64,000 nt of DNA from Vibrio sp. LaRot3 (GTDB lineage: Bacteria; Pseudomonadota; Gammaproteobacteria; Enterobacterales; Vibrionaceae), in the NCBI RefSeq assembly GCF_027587025.1, contig NZ_JAPPTI010000001.1, forward strand, positions 1,420,457 to 1,484,456, in the 5' to 3' direction. Numbering within the stretch: the stretch's first letter is position 1; every line of letters begins with the position of its first letter. Of this stretch, positions 9,224 through 19,052 are shown piece by piece. Both the position numbers and the translations under genes were made by a program. The notes beneath the pieces were generated by a model, which searched no databases, was not told the origin of the DNA, and was given only the letters and a program-made list of their open reading frames with translations.

Positions 9224-10150
9224 TTACCCTTTTTCGTCTGCTTCTGGTACAGAATACTCAGGTTCTTGCGGAGAATCGTTCACAGAAACCACTAATGGTG
9301 ATGCTGTGTTAGTCAATTTCGCAAGTAGGCTACCTACACGTTGGCGCATTTCACGGCGATCAACAATCATATCAATCGCACCATGCTCAAGTAGGAACTC
9401 ACTGCGTTGGAAACCTTCCGGTAGATCTTCACGTACCGTTTGCTCGATAACACGACGACCAGCAAAACCAATCAATGCTTTAGGCTCACCAATGTTGATG
9501 TCGCCAAGCATGGCTAAACTTGCTGATACACCGCCCATCGTTGGATCTGTCATCACTGAGATAAACGGTAGACCTTTTTGCGATAAACGCTCAAGCGCAG
9601 CACTGGTTTTCGCCATTTGCATTAGAGACATTAACGCCTCTTGCATGCGTGCACCGCCACTTGCAGAGAAACATACAAGGCCACAGTTGTTTTCCATCGC
9701 GGCTTCAACTGCTTTCACAAATCGAGCCCCTACAACAGAACCCATTGAACCACCCATGAAGGTAAATTCAAAAGCACATGCTACTACTGGGATGCCAACG
9801 ACTTCACCCTGCATTACAACTAACGCATCTTTTTCACCACTGCTCTTTTGCGCAGCAGAGATACGATCTTTGTATCGCTTCGAATCTTTGAACTTTAGTT
9901 TGTCCATTGGTTCTAGATCGTTCGCTAACTCAACTCGATTGTTTTCATCAAGGAAAGTTTCCAAACGACGACGCGCTTTCATACGCATGTGATGATCACA
10001 TTTTGGACATACTTCTAGGTTACGCTCTAGTTCAGCGTGATAAAGCACCTGCTCACATGAAGTACATTTAGTCCAAACCCCTTCAGGGATAGACGCTTTA
10101 CGTGAACTAACGATGTTGCTTTTTTCTAAAATCTTTTCAAGCCAACTCAT
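9224..10150 (-). CDS. accD: Acetyl-CoA carboxylase carboxyltransferase subunit beta AccD
   Basis: AccD is the beta subunit of carboxyltransferase, which transfers CO2 from biotin to acetyl-CoA to give malonyl-CoA with AccA. It shows the N-terminal four-cysteine zinc finger (Cys29, Cys32, Cys48, Cys51) and the crotonase-like core with [12 protein letters not shown] and PTMGGVSAS. At 308 aa it is typical. The 228-bp gap upstream, to truA, probably holds its own promoter, and the gene leads accD-folC-dedD. dedA, present between truA and accD in E. coli, is absent here. Confidence 0.97.
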   Translation of the reverse strand: MSWLEKILEKSNIVSSRKASIPEGVWTKCTSCEQVLYHAELERNLEVCPKCDHHMRMKARRRLETFLDENNRVELANDLEPMDKLKFKDSKRYKDRISAAQKSSGEKDALVVMQGEVVGIPVVACAFEFTFMGGSMGSVVGARFVKAVEAAMENNCGLVCFSASGGARMQEALMSLMQMAKTSAALERLSQKGLPFISVMTDPTMGGVSASLAMLGDINIGEPKALIGFAGRRVIEQTVREDLPEGFQRSEFLLEHGAIDMIVDRREMRQRVGSLLAKLTNTASPLVVSVNDSPQEPEYSVPEADEKG

Positions 10151-10378
10151 GGAAGACCTTTTCTCTATCTCTCTTCCGCGCCATGCGAAAGATACAAAAT
10201 CTGAATTTATGCGTGAGGATTAAAGCACATAAAATGCCAACTGTAGACAAAAAACTGGTTGTACCTATTTTTGCTAAGCTGAGCCAATCGTTTACAGTCG
10301 ATACCATACAGTAAATACTATATAGGTTTATCAGTTAATTAGCTAAATTCTCACATTATTTGAACAGTTTACCTCGAT

Positions 10379-11176
10379 TTAGTTCAAATCGTCAGGCAAA
10401 AACAGTGGGCCAATCGGCACTCTTGGTAATTCAAACTGCTCTGGGTAGTCCACATCAACGAGATATAGCCCCTCCGCTTTTGCCGTTGCTCCGGCTAATT
10501 TGCGGTCTTTTGCTTCCAACAACCATTCAATCCATTCTGGTTCTTTTTCACCGCGCCCGACACAAATCAGGCTACCCGTGATATTGCGAACCATATGATG
10601 CACAAACGCATTCGCTTTGATATCAATCACCACATATTGACCATGACGAGTTACATTCAAGTGCATTAGATTACGCCATGGGCTGCGAGACTGACAGTGC
10701 ACAGCACGGAACGAGGTAAAATCGTTCTCGCCCAACAAGTATTGACCCGCCTGATGCATTTTTTCTACATCCAGTTCACCGTGATAATGACTCACTCCTG
10801 AGCTCAAAATGCCCGGTCTCAGTGCACTGTTAAAGATAATATAACGATAGCGACGTGCGGTTGCCGAAAAGCGAGCGTGAAACTCTTCTTCCGGTACTTC
10901 TTTCGCCCATCGCACAGCAATATCACTTGGCAGATTAGCGTTCGCTCCCATTGTCCAAGCCACCATTTTACGGCTGGCTGTTGTATCAAAGTGGACGACC
11001 TGACCAGTACCATGCACACCAGCATCCGTGCGCCCAGCACATTGAACTTCTACCGGATGATTAGCGACTTTACTTAATGCTTGCTCAAGCTTTTCTTGCA
11101 CGCTTTGAACTTCTCTTTGACGTTGCCAGCCAAAGTAGTGAGTGCCGTTATACTCAATACCTAAAGCAATTCTCAT
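10379..11176 (-). CDS. truA: tRNA pseudouridine(38-40) synthase TruA
   Basis: TruA isomerises uridines 38-40 in the anticodon arm of many tRNAs. The catalytic aspartate is Asp51 in [13 protein letters not shown] place the start at the ATG at 11176 ([16 protein letters not shown] upstream), giving 265 aa as in other TruA proteins; the in-frame extension to 11233 adds an unsupported hydrophobic leader. It lies downstream of hubP and its terminator, in the same relative place as in E. coli (pdxB-usg-truA). Confidence 0.95.
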   Translation of the reverse strand: MRIALGIEYNGTHYFGWQRQREVQSVQEKLEQALSKVANHPVEVQCAGRTDAGVHGTGQVVHFDTTASRKMVAWTMGANANLPSDIAVRWAKEVPEEEFHARFSATARRYRYIIFNSALRPGILSSGVSHYHGELDVEKMHQAGQYLLGENDFTSFRAVHCQSRSPWRNLMHLNVTRHGQYVVIDIKANAFVHHMVRNITGSLICVGRGEKEPEWIEWLLEAKDRKLAGATAKAEGLYLVDVDYPEQFELPRVPIGPLFLPDDLN

Positions 11177-11259
11177 CTTGGTCTCTCTTAGAACATGGGG
11201 CGGGCAGTATAACGAAACTAATATGAGCTTCAAGTCACCGCGATTATTTTGAAAATTTA

Positions 11260-11287
11260 GAATAAGAAAGGGGCGAATCTCGCCCCT
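11260..11287 (-). terminator. Intrinsic terminator downstream of hubP/fimV
   Basis: The stem AGGGGCGA/TCGCCCCT with a 3-nt loop is followed leftward by TTCTTATTC. It separates hubP from truA. Confidence 0.75.
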
Positions 11288-11309
11288 CTATGACTTCAAA
11301 TGAAGATGG

Positions 11310-14300
11310 CTAGCGCCCGTTGATTGCATCAATCAGGTTTTTAGCTTCACGGCGAATGTCATCACTACCATCTACGATGGCTTCCTCTAACAGCTTAATA
11401 GCGCCATTCGAGTCATTCATTTCCATGTATATTTTAGCTAAGTCTAGCTTACCTGCTGCTTCTGCATTGGCATCAACATCGGTTTGCGACACGTTACCAA
11501 TCACGTCAGGAAAATCACTTAAACCAACGTCAAGTTTCAACTCTTCTTCATCAGGGTTAACTTGCTGCTCTTCTAAATCCACTTCCGCCATTAACTCATC
11601 AATAGTTCGGTACTGATTCTCTTTCGGATTGAAGTCTGCAAGGCTATCTTGGCTTTCCCAGTCTTCGTTGACGACTTTTGCTTGTGTAGGTTGATTGTCA
11701 CTATCCCATGCTTGTAACTCATCTTCAGGAATATCGTCTGAGATGGTCGCTTGCTGCTCAGGAGAAAGGCTAAAGCCATTCCAATCTTCACCACCCATTT
11801 CAAGCATGGCATCAATGTCTAAGCCAGCAGCATCACTTGTCTGTTTATCAACGGATTGAGCGATCGGCTGATAGTCATCTTGCCCTTCTGCAAGTAGCTC
11901 ATTGAAGGCGCTCTCATCAAAATCAGACTCAGGTAACACTGCTGACTGATCAGTATCAGCACTAAATAAATCGGCTAACGCATCTCTATCATCAAGTTCA
12001 GACTCTACGTTCGCTTCTGATTCAGCTTGTTCTGCTGGCGCTTCAAACTCGGCTTCGATTGCAGGCTCTTGAACTGCTTCAGCGATAACATCTTGCTCGC
12101 TATACTCTGGCAGCTCTAGGTCATCAAAACTAAATGACTCTTCTACTTGCTCTGCTGGCGCTTCAAGCTCGGCTTTAACTGCAGGCTCTTGAGCTGCATC
12201 AGCGATAGCATCTTGCTCGCTATACTCTGGCAGTTCTAAATCATCAAAGCTGAATGATTCTTCTGCTTGCTCCGTAGGCGCTTCAAGTTCAGCTTCGTCC
12301 GCAGGCTCTTGAACTGCGTCAGCAATGGCATCTGCTTCGCCATACTCTGGCAGTTCTAGGTCATCAAAGCTAAATGACTCTCCTGCTTGCTCTACTGGCG
12401 CTTCTGGCTCGGCTTCAACTACAGGCTGTTGGGCTGCGTCGGCGATTGCATCTGCTTCGCCATACTCTGGCAATTCTAGATCATCAAAGCTAAATGAATC
12501 TTCCGCTTGCTCTGCTGGTGCTTCAATCTCGGCTTCGGCCGCAGGCTCTTGAACTGCGTCAGCAATTGCATCTGCTTCGCTATACTCAGGAAGTTCTAAA
12601 TCATCAAAGCTGAATAACTCTTCCGCATGCTCTGCTCGTGCTCCAAGCTCGGCTTCGGCCGCAGGCTCTTGAGCTGCATCAGCGATAGCATCTTGCTCGC
12701 TATACTCTGGCAGCTCTAGGTCATCAAAGCTAAATGACTCTTCCGCTTGCTCTGCTGGCGCTTCAAGTTCGGCTTCTACTGCAGGCTCTTGAGCTGCGTC
12801 CGCAATGGCATCTGCTTGGCCATACTCTGGCAGTTCTAGGTCATCAAAGCTAAATGACTCTTCTGCTTGCTCTGCTGGCGCTTCAAGTTCGGCTTCAACT
12901 ACAGGCTCTTGAGCGGCATCGGCAATCGCATCTTCTTCGCTATACTCAGGAAGTTCTAAATCATCAAAGCTAAATGACTCTTCCGCTTGCTCTGCTGGTG
13001 CTTCAGGCTCGGCTTCGGCCGCAGGCTCTTGGGCTGCGTCGGCAATTGCATCTTCTTCGCTATACTCAGGCAGTTCTAAATCATCAAAGCTGAATGACTC
13101 TTCCGCTTGCTCTGCTGGCGCTTCAAGTTCAGCTTCAACTACAGGCTCTTGAACTGCGTCAGCAATTGCATCTGCTTCGCTATACTCAGGAAGTTCTAAA
13201 TCATCAAAGCTGAATGACTCTTCCGCTTGCTCTGCTGGCGCTTCAAGCTCGGCTTCAACTACAGGCTCTTGGGCTGCGTCGGCAATTGCATCTTCTTCGC
13301 TATACTCAGGAAGCTCTAAATCATCAAAGCTAAATGATTCTTCTGCTTGCTCTGCTGAAGCTTCGAGCTCGGCTTCAACTACAGGCTCTTGAACTGCATC
13401 GGCAATAGCATCTTCTTCGCCATACTCTGGCAGTTCTAAATCATCAAAGCTAAATGACTCTTCTGCTTGTTCTGCTGGCGCTTCAAGTTCTGCCTCGGAT
13501 TCTGACTCAACGAAAGGAGGTTCTTGCGGCTCTTCGACCGCGTCCAATGCTCTATCGTCAACCTCTAGTTCAGCGTCAGGCTCTAGCTGAGGGTCTGAAC
13601 GAAGCTGAGCTAAAGGGCTTTCCGCTTCGATTTCATCATCAATCAACCAATCATCATCACTTGGCGTGCCAAACTCATTGTCAATGGTTTCAAGAGACGA
13701 CGTTGGGCGAGTTTCTTCAACCTGCGGAGTTTGTGGTTCAAGCTCAGGTTCAGCAGTATTTTCTTCAGCGATATCTGCACTAGAAGTATCTAAGGTCGAC
13801 TCTTCTTCATAGTCAAACTCATCAAGCAGTGGGTCTGCCTCAGGGGCGACATTAAGCATGTCGTCTAAGAAGTCTTCACTGGAAAATTCTTTGGTAACTT
13901 CAGGCTCTGGAGTGACTTCGCTTTCAGATAACAACTCATCAGTAGATTGATTGTCAGGCTCTGATGCTTCTAGCTCAGTCTCATCTAGTTCAGAAAGCAC
14001 CTCTTCACTAGGTTCAACGATTGACTCAAGATCAGCATCAGCATCAGCATCAGCATCAGCATCAGCATCAGCAGAACTTTTCTCGATTTCGAGTAGCTCT
14101 TCAAACAGATCCGTACCATCGTCACCTAATGCTGCGCTGCTGTCTACTTCCGCATCATCACTAACAAGTTCATCTAAAAGATCAGTACTATTATCAGTAA
14201 CTTCCGCTGCCTCTAAAGATGGCTCATCATCTTCAAGCAGCTCATCGAGCATATCGACAGAGTCTGCATCTAACTCAACAGAGTTCTCTTCATCGAAACC

Positions 14301-16466
14301 GTTATCTGCAAGCAACTCATCCAATAATGCGGTGCTGTCTTCGGCTTGCTCAGATACATCATCCTCTTCCAATAGCTCATCAAGCATATCGACTGAGTTT
14401 TCATCCAAATCAGTCAAGCCATCTTCACTAAAGCCATTGTCTTCGAGCAGTTCATCAAGCAGATCTGTACTGTCACTGTTCACGCCTGAATCTAGCTCTT
14501 CATCTAGATCATTATCAGACAACAGCTCGTCGAGCATCGCCGCAGAATCCGTATCAAGATCCGTTAAGGTATCGTCTTCTGCTTCTTGCAATAACTCGTC
14601 AAGTAGCTCGGTATTGTCTTCTTCAACACTGAGGTCGAAGCCTGAATCGGCTTCATCGAGCAACTCATCGAGCATTTGAGTCTGACTCAAATCTGATTCA
14701 GCTTGCTCTGTTGAGCCATCAAACAGCTCATCAAAAAGATCCGTGCTTTCTTGTTCTAGCTGAGCCAAACCATCATCTTGTGCGCTGGTGTCAGCCGATT
14801 CTGCATCCAATTGTTCTAAGTTGGCCTGCGATTCAATCTGTGCAAATAGATCATCGATTTCACTGTCTGACGCAATATTGACTGAATCAAGCTGTTCTTC
14901 GCTCTCATCACTTAAATCAAAGGCGCTATCGCCTTCATCTAATAAATTATCAAACGATAAGCTGTCGTCATCGTCACTGGCTTCCGTCAACAGTTCATCA
15001 AGCATCGCTTGGTCTAGGTCTGAATCGCCTAGATCTTCGCTACCTTCAAGCGCAGAGTTAAACAGATCATCTAAATCGCTTTGACTCACTTCACCATCAG
15101 AGAGGTCAAATTCTTGCTCTTGTTCATCAGAGTCTTCAATAATGACGTCATCAAGCGCGCGTTCCATTTCTTCTAGACCTAGCGCTTTCTCTTCACCGCT
15201 TACGCTGATGCCATTTGAGCTAACATCAAGATCCGCCAACGATTCGTCAAGGTCGCCATCGTCACCGATTGCAGCAAATGGGTCTTCGCCATCTTCACCT
15301 TCTAGGTTGAAGTCTAAATCGTTGTCATCAAGGTCAGCGAAAACATCCAATTCGTCTGATGTTTGGCCCTCTTCACCTGTTTCATCAGAGAACAGCAGCT
15401 CATCATCGCTTGATTCGCCAAATAGGTCGTCATCTAAGCCAAGTTCGTCATCATCTAAGCTTTCATCTAATGTATCCGCTGCCATTGGCGCAGCTGGGCT
15501 CATAGGAGCTTGAGGTTGTTCAGTAACCGCTGGCGCGGCAGCTTGTTCTTTCTTACGCCCTAGCACCATCACTAGGATTAAACCAATGAGTAGCCCTGGG
15601 ATGATAGCCAAAGCAGCCACAAGCCAACCGTTCGACAAAATGTTATCTAGGGCTGATGGCGCATTAAGTTGCTGCTCAGCAAGTCGTTGGCGTTCCGCTT
15701 CAAGTAGCTTTTCTACCTCAGAACGAATTCGAGTTTCATCACCCAGCTCATCTTTCAGACCATCAACTTCTGTTTGCACTTCAGCCAGCATTAAACGCAA
15801 GCGATGATTCTTTTCTTCTAATGCCACTAACTCACTGTCAGCCATCTCTGCTGAATCAGTAATGCTTGGCTTCGGTGTTTCAGCTTTAACCGGCTTTTCA
15901 ACATCCGTTGCTGATTTAACGTCAACATTCGCGGTTTGAGGTTTGGTCGTTTCAACGGCTGGATCAGCTTTTGTTGGTTGAGCTTTAGGCTCAGAAACTT
16001 TTGCAGTTTGAGCCGCAGGAGAACTGGACGGCTGCTCCGCATCTAAACGAGCCTGGTGTAAGTTCATCACACGTACGGCTTCATCAGTCGAAACGCTTTG
16101 TACTTGCGTCAATGAAGGGATACGAATGGTGCTGTTTGGAATTAGCGTATGGATATTTTGGTTTTCAAACGCTTGAGGGTTTAGCTGATAAATGGCAAGT
16201 AGCGTTTGCTGAACAGAAACTCGATTTGAAGGACGTAAACGGGAAGCAATACTCCATAGCGTTTCTTGCTGGGAGGTTGGCCCGTAGAAACGAGAAGGCT
16301 CGCTGACCGGTGCTCGGTTACGATTAACTTGTTCAGAATATTGCGGTGAACTTTGCAACTCACCATTCGGCCCTGTTAGGCGAATACTTTCTGCACTTAC
16401 GATGTTTGTCTGAGTCACGGCTACTAAAGCGATTGGCATTAGCAGACGTTGAAGAAGTCGACGCAT
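11310..16466 (-). CDS. hubP: HubP/FimV polar landmark protein with 12 acidic 40-residue repeats
   Basis: The 1718-aa protein has the HubP/FimV architecture: signal peptide (ends IVSA), periplasmic LysM-like domain (about 60-115, SIASRLRPSNRVSVQQTLLA), coiled coil (about 210-265), one membrane helix (about 278-302), a very acidic cytoplasmic region and a C-terminal FimV TPR-like domain (KLDLAKIYMEMNDSNGAIKL). The acidic region first has about a dozen LLDELL-type motifs, then twelve tandem 40-residue repeats (residues 1002-1481), each with SFSFDDLELPEY. In V. cholerae HubP recruits ParA1, FlhG and chemotaxis partners to the old pole. That role is inferred here from architecture and from the polar-flagellar genes nearby. 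An Ala-Asp dipeptide tract lies between the two acidic regions. Confidence 0.93.
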   Translation of the reverse strand: MRRLLQRLLMPIALVAVTQTNIVSAESIRLTGPNGELQSSPQYSEQVNRNRAPVSEPSRFYGPTSQQETLWSIASRLRPSNRVSVQQTLLAIYQLNPQAFENQNIHTLIPNSTIRIPSLTQVQSVSTDEAVRVMNLHQARLDAEQPSSSPAAQTAKVSEPKAQPTKADPAVETTKPQTANVDVKSATDVEKPVKAETPKPSITDSAEMADSELVALEEKNHRLRLMLAEVQTEVDGLKDELGDETRIRSEVEKLLEAERQRLAEQQLNAPSALDNILSNGWLVAALAIIPGLLIGLILVMVLGRKKEQAAAPAVTEQPQAPMSPAAPMAADTLDESLDDDELGLDDDLFGESSDDELLFSDETGEEGQTSDELDVFADLDDNDLDFNLEGEDGEDPFAAIGDDGDLDESLADLDVSSNGISVSGEEKALGLEEMERALDDVIIEDSDEQEQEFDLSDGEVSQSDLDDLFNSALEGSEDLGDSDLDQAMLDELLTEASDDDDSLSFDNLLDEGDSAFDLSDESEEQLDSVNIASDSEIDDLFAQIESQANLEQLDAESADTSAQDDGLAQLEQESTDLFDELFDGSTEQAESDLSQTQMLDELLDEADSGFDLSVEEDNTELLDELLQEAEDDTLTDLDTDSAAMLDELLSDNDLDEELDSGVNSDSTDLLDELLEDNGFSEDGLTDLDENSVDMLDELLEEDDVSEQAEDSTALLDELLADNGFDEENSVELDADSVDMLDELLEDDEPSLEAAEVTDNSTDLLDELVSDDAEVDSSAALGDDGTDLFEELLEIEKSSADADADADADADADLESIVEPSEEVLSELDETELEASEPDNQSTDELLSESEVTPEPEVTKEFSSEDFLDDMLNVAPEADPLLDEFDYEEESTLDTSSADIAEENTAEPELEPQTPQVEETRPTSSLETIDNEFGTPSDDDWLIDDEIEAESPLAQLRSDPQLEPDAELEVDDRALDAVEEPQEPPFVESESEAELEAPAEQAEESFSFDDLELPEYGEEDAIADAVQEPVVEAELEASAEQAEESFSFDDLELPEYSEEDAIADAAQEPVVEAELEAPAEQAEESFSFDDLELPEYSEADAIADAVQEPVVEAELEAPAEQAEESFSFDDLELPEYSEEDAIADAAQEPAAEAEPEAPAEQAEESFSFDDLELPEYSEEDAIADAAQEPVVEAELEAPAEQAEESFSFDDLELPEYGQADAIADAAQEPAVEAELEAPAEQAEESFSFDDLELPEYSEQDAIADAAQEPAAEAELGARAEHAEELFSFDDLELPEYSEADAIADAVQEPAAEAEIEAPAEQAEDSFSFDDLELPEYGEADAIADAAQQPVVEAEPEAPVEQAGESFSFDDLELPEYGEADAIADAVQEPADEAELEAPTEQAEESFSFDDLELPEYSEQDAIADAAQEPAVKAELEAPAEQVEESFSFDDLELPEYSEQDVIAEAVQEPAIEAEFEAPAEQAESEANVESELDDRDALADLFSADTDQSAVLPESDFDESAFNELLAEGQDDYQPIAQSVDKQTSDAAGLDIDAMLEMGGEDWNGFSLSPEQQATISDDIPEDELQAWDSDNQPTQAKVVNEDWESQDSLADFNPKENQYRTIDELMAEVDLEEQQVNPDEEELKLDVGLSDFPDVIGNVSQTDVDANAEAAGKLDLAKIYMEMNDSNGAIKLLEEAIVDGSDDIRREAKNLIDAINGR
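12024..13463 (-). repeat. Twelve tandem 120-bp repeats inside hubP
   Basis: Twelve in-frame units of exactly 120 bp encode the 40-residue acidic repeat. The block TCATCAAAGC recurs every 120 bp from 12121 to 13441, with one variant (TCATCAAAAC) in the copy nearest the C-terminus. Several units differ at only a few bases, as expected if they are kept alike by unequal recombination or slippage. Confidence 0.97.
14031..14072. repeat. Hexanucleotide microsatellite (ATCAGC)7 inside hubP
   Basis: Seven perfect copies of ATCAGC read on the minus strand as GCTGAT and encode seven Ala-Asp dipeptides. Because the unit is 6 bp, changes in copy number would keep the frame and only alter the linker length. 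Confidence 0.95.
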
Positions 16467-16616
16467 AGAAGGCTCAGCTAGGTGCTCAAAAATTATTTTT
16501 ACAGTGATCTGCTAAATATATCGGATCATGGTGGCAAAACTATAGCTATAGAGCCAAAAAATGTGTGCCTAGCTCGATAATCGCATTAATCTCACACATT
16601 TTTTTCAAGATCGATT

Positions 16617-16646
16617 AAAAAAGCCCCGCTAGATTAGCAGGGCTTT
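16617..16646 (-). terminator. Intrinsic terminator downstream of asd
   Basis: The stem AAAGCCC-T-GCTA / TAGC-G-GGGCTTT, followed leftward by T6, ends the pdxB-asd transcript before the hubP promoter region. Confidence 0.85.
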
Positions 16647-16665
16647 GGGCAGGGATTTAATAAAA

Positions 16666-17679
16666 TCAGTAGTAATCGCGAATCAATACTTCGGCAATTT
16701 GTACAGCGTTGGTTGCTGCACCTTTGCGAACATTGTCTGCTACTACCCACAAGTTAATACCGCTGTGGTGGCTAATATCGTTACGAATACGACCTACCAT
16801 TACGTGGTCTTTACCACCAGCATCACGAACTTGAGTTGGGAAATCTTCACCGTGGAATACTTCGATACCATCGGTGTTTTCCAACATTTGAATCACTTCT
16901 TGAGCATCAATTGGAGCACGAGTTTCAACATGAACCGCCTCTGCGTGTCCGTAAAATACTGGTACGCGAACACACGTTGGGTTAACCGTAATTGATGGGT
17001 CATTGAAGATTTTTTGTGTTTCCCACACCATCTTCATTTCTTCTTTGGTGTAACCGTTTTCCATCATCTGATCGATTTGTGGAATACAGTTAAACGCAAT
17101 TTGCTGACTAAACTGTTCAGTTTCCGCCGGAAGACCATTCAAAAGCTTCGCCGTTTGACCAGCCAACTCGTCAATGCCACCTTTACCTGCGCCAGATACG
17201 GATTGGTAAGTAGAGACGTTAATGCGCTCAATACCTACTGCATCGTGAATCGGTTTCAACGCAACGAGCATTTGAATAGTCGAGCAGTTCGGGTTAGCGA
17301 TGATATTGCGGTTACGAAACTCAGCAATAGCTTCTGGGTTTACTTCAGGCACAACAAGAGGTACGTCGTATTCGTAGCGGTAGTGTGATGTATTATCGAT
17401 CACGACTACGCCATAGTCTGCCGCAACAGGAGCCCATTTAGCGGATAGCTCGCCACCTGCTGAAAACAGAGCAATATGCGCTTGAGACCAGTCGAATTCT
17501 TCAACGTTTTGAACACGTACCGTTTTACCATTGAAGCGGTATGTTTTGCCTTCGCTACGCTCACTTGCTAATAGGAAGATTTCACCGACAGGAAAGTTGC
17601 GCTCTTGCAGCACCTCAATAATGGTCTCACCTACAGCGCCTGTTGCGCCAAGTACGGCCACGTTAAATTGTTGGCTCAT
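16666..17679 (-). CDS. asd: Aspartate-semialdehyde dehydrogenase (asd2 type)
   Basis: Asd reduces aspartyl phosphate to aspartate semialdehyde, the branch precursor of lysine, diaminopimelate, threonine and methionine. It has the NADP-binding GATGAVGE at 11-18 and the catalytic cysteine Cys132 in ANPNCST. At 337 aa it is the shorter asd2-like form rather than the roughly 370-aa enterobacterial Asd. It occupies the locus held by usg in E. coli, whose product, from memory, lacks this cysteine. The start overlaps the pdxB stop as ATGA, so the two are coupled. Confidence 0.93.
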   Translation of the reverse strand: MSQQFNVAVLGATGAVGETIIEVLQERNFPVGEIFLLASERSEGKTYRFNGKTVRVQNVEEFDWSQAHIALFSAGGELSAKWAPVAADYGVVVIDNTSHYRYEYDVPLVVPEVNPEAIAEFRNRNIIANPNCSTIQMLVALKPIHDAVGIERINVSTYQSVSGAGKGGIDELAGQTAKLLNGLPAETEQFSQQIAFNCIPQIDQMMENGYTKEEMKMVWETQKIFNDPSITVNPTCVRVPVFYGHAEAVHVETRAPIDAQEVIQMLENTDGIEVFHGEDFPTQVRDAGGKDHVMVGRIRNDISHHSGINLWVVADNVRKGAATNAVQIAEVLIRDYY

Positions 17680-18809
17680 TCATCTACCTCAATTTGAAAA
17701 CCTAGTTTTGCTAATGGCGCAAGATTACAACTTTCACGGCCAACTAGCTTTACGGCACCATATTCACGGCGATCCCAGTATGACTTGCGCATTTGGTCAA
17801 ATGCACCCGGCTTATGGATCTCACGGCGGAATAAGGCGTCATCTTTGCGCACATCATAAATTATCTGAGTTAAATTGTGCAGCGTTGCTTCATCCCACGC
17901 TCGATCTAATTCTAGCTGAGGAATAGGGGCAATCGGCAGTAACTCATGTGCAGTTGCTGCAAGGGGTTTACCCAAAAACTCACAGTAACTATTAAAAATC
18001 ATCGTCGTGCCACGGGCTTTACCTTCTAGGCCATAACCTGCGACATGAGGGGTGGCGAATGCTAGCAGAGGTAGCAGCTCCATATCAACCTGAGGTTCGA
18101 ACTCGAACACATCCAATACGGCGGTAAAACCATCTGCTTGTGCTAATCGCTGTTTCAACGCTTGGTTATCAACCACTGGGCCACGAGCGGCGTTAATCAG
18201 AATCTGATCACTACGCAGATTATCTAAGACTTGCTGGTTGATTAAATGATGAGTGGGATGCTCACCATCACGCGTGATAGGCGTATGTAGCGTAATAACA
18301 TCTGCCTGCTCAAGTAGCTCATCCAGTGGAGTAAATTGACGGGTATCGCCCGCAAGCAGCTTAGGCGGATCGTTTAACAGAACCTTGATACCAATGCCTT
18401 CTAAACATTGCTGCAAGTAACTACCTACTTGGCCTGCACCGATGATACCTACTGTCTTATTAAATACAGAAAAGCCTTGTTGCTGCGCCAATACCATCAT
18501 GGCACTAAACACGTACTCCGCGACACCGACTTTGTTGCAACCCGGGGCAGCAGTAAAGAAAATACCCTTTTCTTTCATCAGCGCTTGATCAACGTGGTCC
18601 ATGCCCGCAGTTGCGGTGCCAACAAACTTCAGTTTATTCGCTTTCGCAATCAGATCCGCATTCACTTTCGTGACAGAACGAATCATCAACGCATCAACAT
18701 CAACAAGATCATCAGCGGTTAAAGTGCGACCCGGCTTAAGTACCACCTCACCCAGTTGGCTAAACAGCTCTTCTGCGTAAGGCATATTTTCGTCAATTAC
18801 TATTTTCAT
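17676..18809 (-). CDS. pdxB: Erythronate-4-phosphate dehydrogenase PdxB
   Basis: PdxB oxidises 4-phosphoerythronate in the deoxyxylulose-5-phosphate-dependent pyridoxal phosphate pathway. It is a D-2-hydroxyacid dehydrogenase with the dinucleotide motif [31 protein letters not shown] and the C-terminal PdxB-specific dimerisation domain. I choose the ATG at 18809 ([16 protein letters not shown]), giving 377 aa, the family length; the open frame to 18965 runs into the fabB terminator and is not credible. It overlaps asd by 4 bp. Confidence 0.95.
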   Translation of the reverse strand: MKIVIDENMPYAEELFSQLGEVVLKPGRTLTADDLVDVDALMIRSVTKVNADLIAKANKLKFVGTATAGMDHVDQALMKEKGIFFTAAPGCNKVGVAEYVFSAMMVLAQQQGFSVFNKTVGIIGAGQVGSYLQQCLEGIGIKVLLNDPPKLLAGDTRQFTPLDELLEQADVITLHTPITRDGEHPTHHLINQQVLDNLRSDQILINAARGPVVDNQALKQRLAQADGFTAVLDVFEFEPQVDMELLPLLAFATPHVAGYGLEGKARGTTMIFNSYCEFLGKPLAATAHELLPIAPIPQLELDRAWDEATLHNLTQIIYDVRKDDALFRREIHKPGAFDQMRKSYWDRREYGAVKLVGRESCNLAPLAKLGFQIEVDE

Positions 18810-18892
18810 TTTGGTTCGTTCGCTATCCATTTGCTTTGATTGTGCAAAAAACCGCGTTGAGTGTCGAGAGATTGTCGACATGTACCCTAAAA

Positions 18893-18920
18893 AAGAAAAA
18901 ACCCGGCTATATAGCCGGGT
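18893..18920 (-). terminator. Intrinsic terminator of fabB
   Basis: The perfect 20-bp palindrome ACCCGGCTATATAGCCGGGT is followed leftward by TTTTTTC and a further T run. It is one of the strongest terminators in the window. Confidence 0.92.
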
Positions 18921-19052
18921 AAACTTCCAGAACAAAAGGAATTTGACCCGCTCTCCATGGGCCAAAATCTGCGTCTGTTCGACCGCCTCTCAGCGGTCAA
19001 GCTCTGGAAACTGGATTGCCATTACCCCAACATGTTGGAGTGGCGAATTCAG
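18893..19052 (-). ncRNA. fabB 3' UTR; candidate FarS-like small RNA
   Basis: The 160 bases after the fabB stop contain no gene on this strand but have three structured elements: CCAACATGTTGG (19028-19039), the hairpin GACCGC/GCGGTC (18981-18998) and the strong terminator. In V. cholerae the Hfq-dependent sRNA FarS is processed by RNase E from the fabB 3' UTR and represses fadE transcripts. Position and terminator fit. The processed 5' end and the base-pairing region are not identified, so the exact bounds are unknown. Confidence 0.5.

Noticed and set aside
9156..9992. 278-codon plus-strand frame over accD
   Set aside because: Antisense to the fully conserved accD gene; composition and lack of context mark it as chance.
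11320..11616. Serine-rich plus-strand frame opposite the hubP C-terminus
   Set aside because: Antisense shadow of the conserved FimV C-terminal domain, with no ribosome site.
13951..14679. 242-codon plus-strand frame of almost pure serine
   Set aside because: It is the antisense of the Asp/Glu-rich hubP region; repeated GAT/GAA codons read as serine-rich on the other strand.
16561..16607. ATGTGTG/CACACAT arms followed by T7 upstream of hubP
   Set aside because: The loop of over 25 bases makes it an unlikely terminator, and no plus-strand gene needs one there.
18810..18965. 52-codon N-terminal extension of PdxB
   Set aside because: It would translate through the fabB terminator; the internal ATG gives the normal family length.
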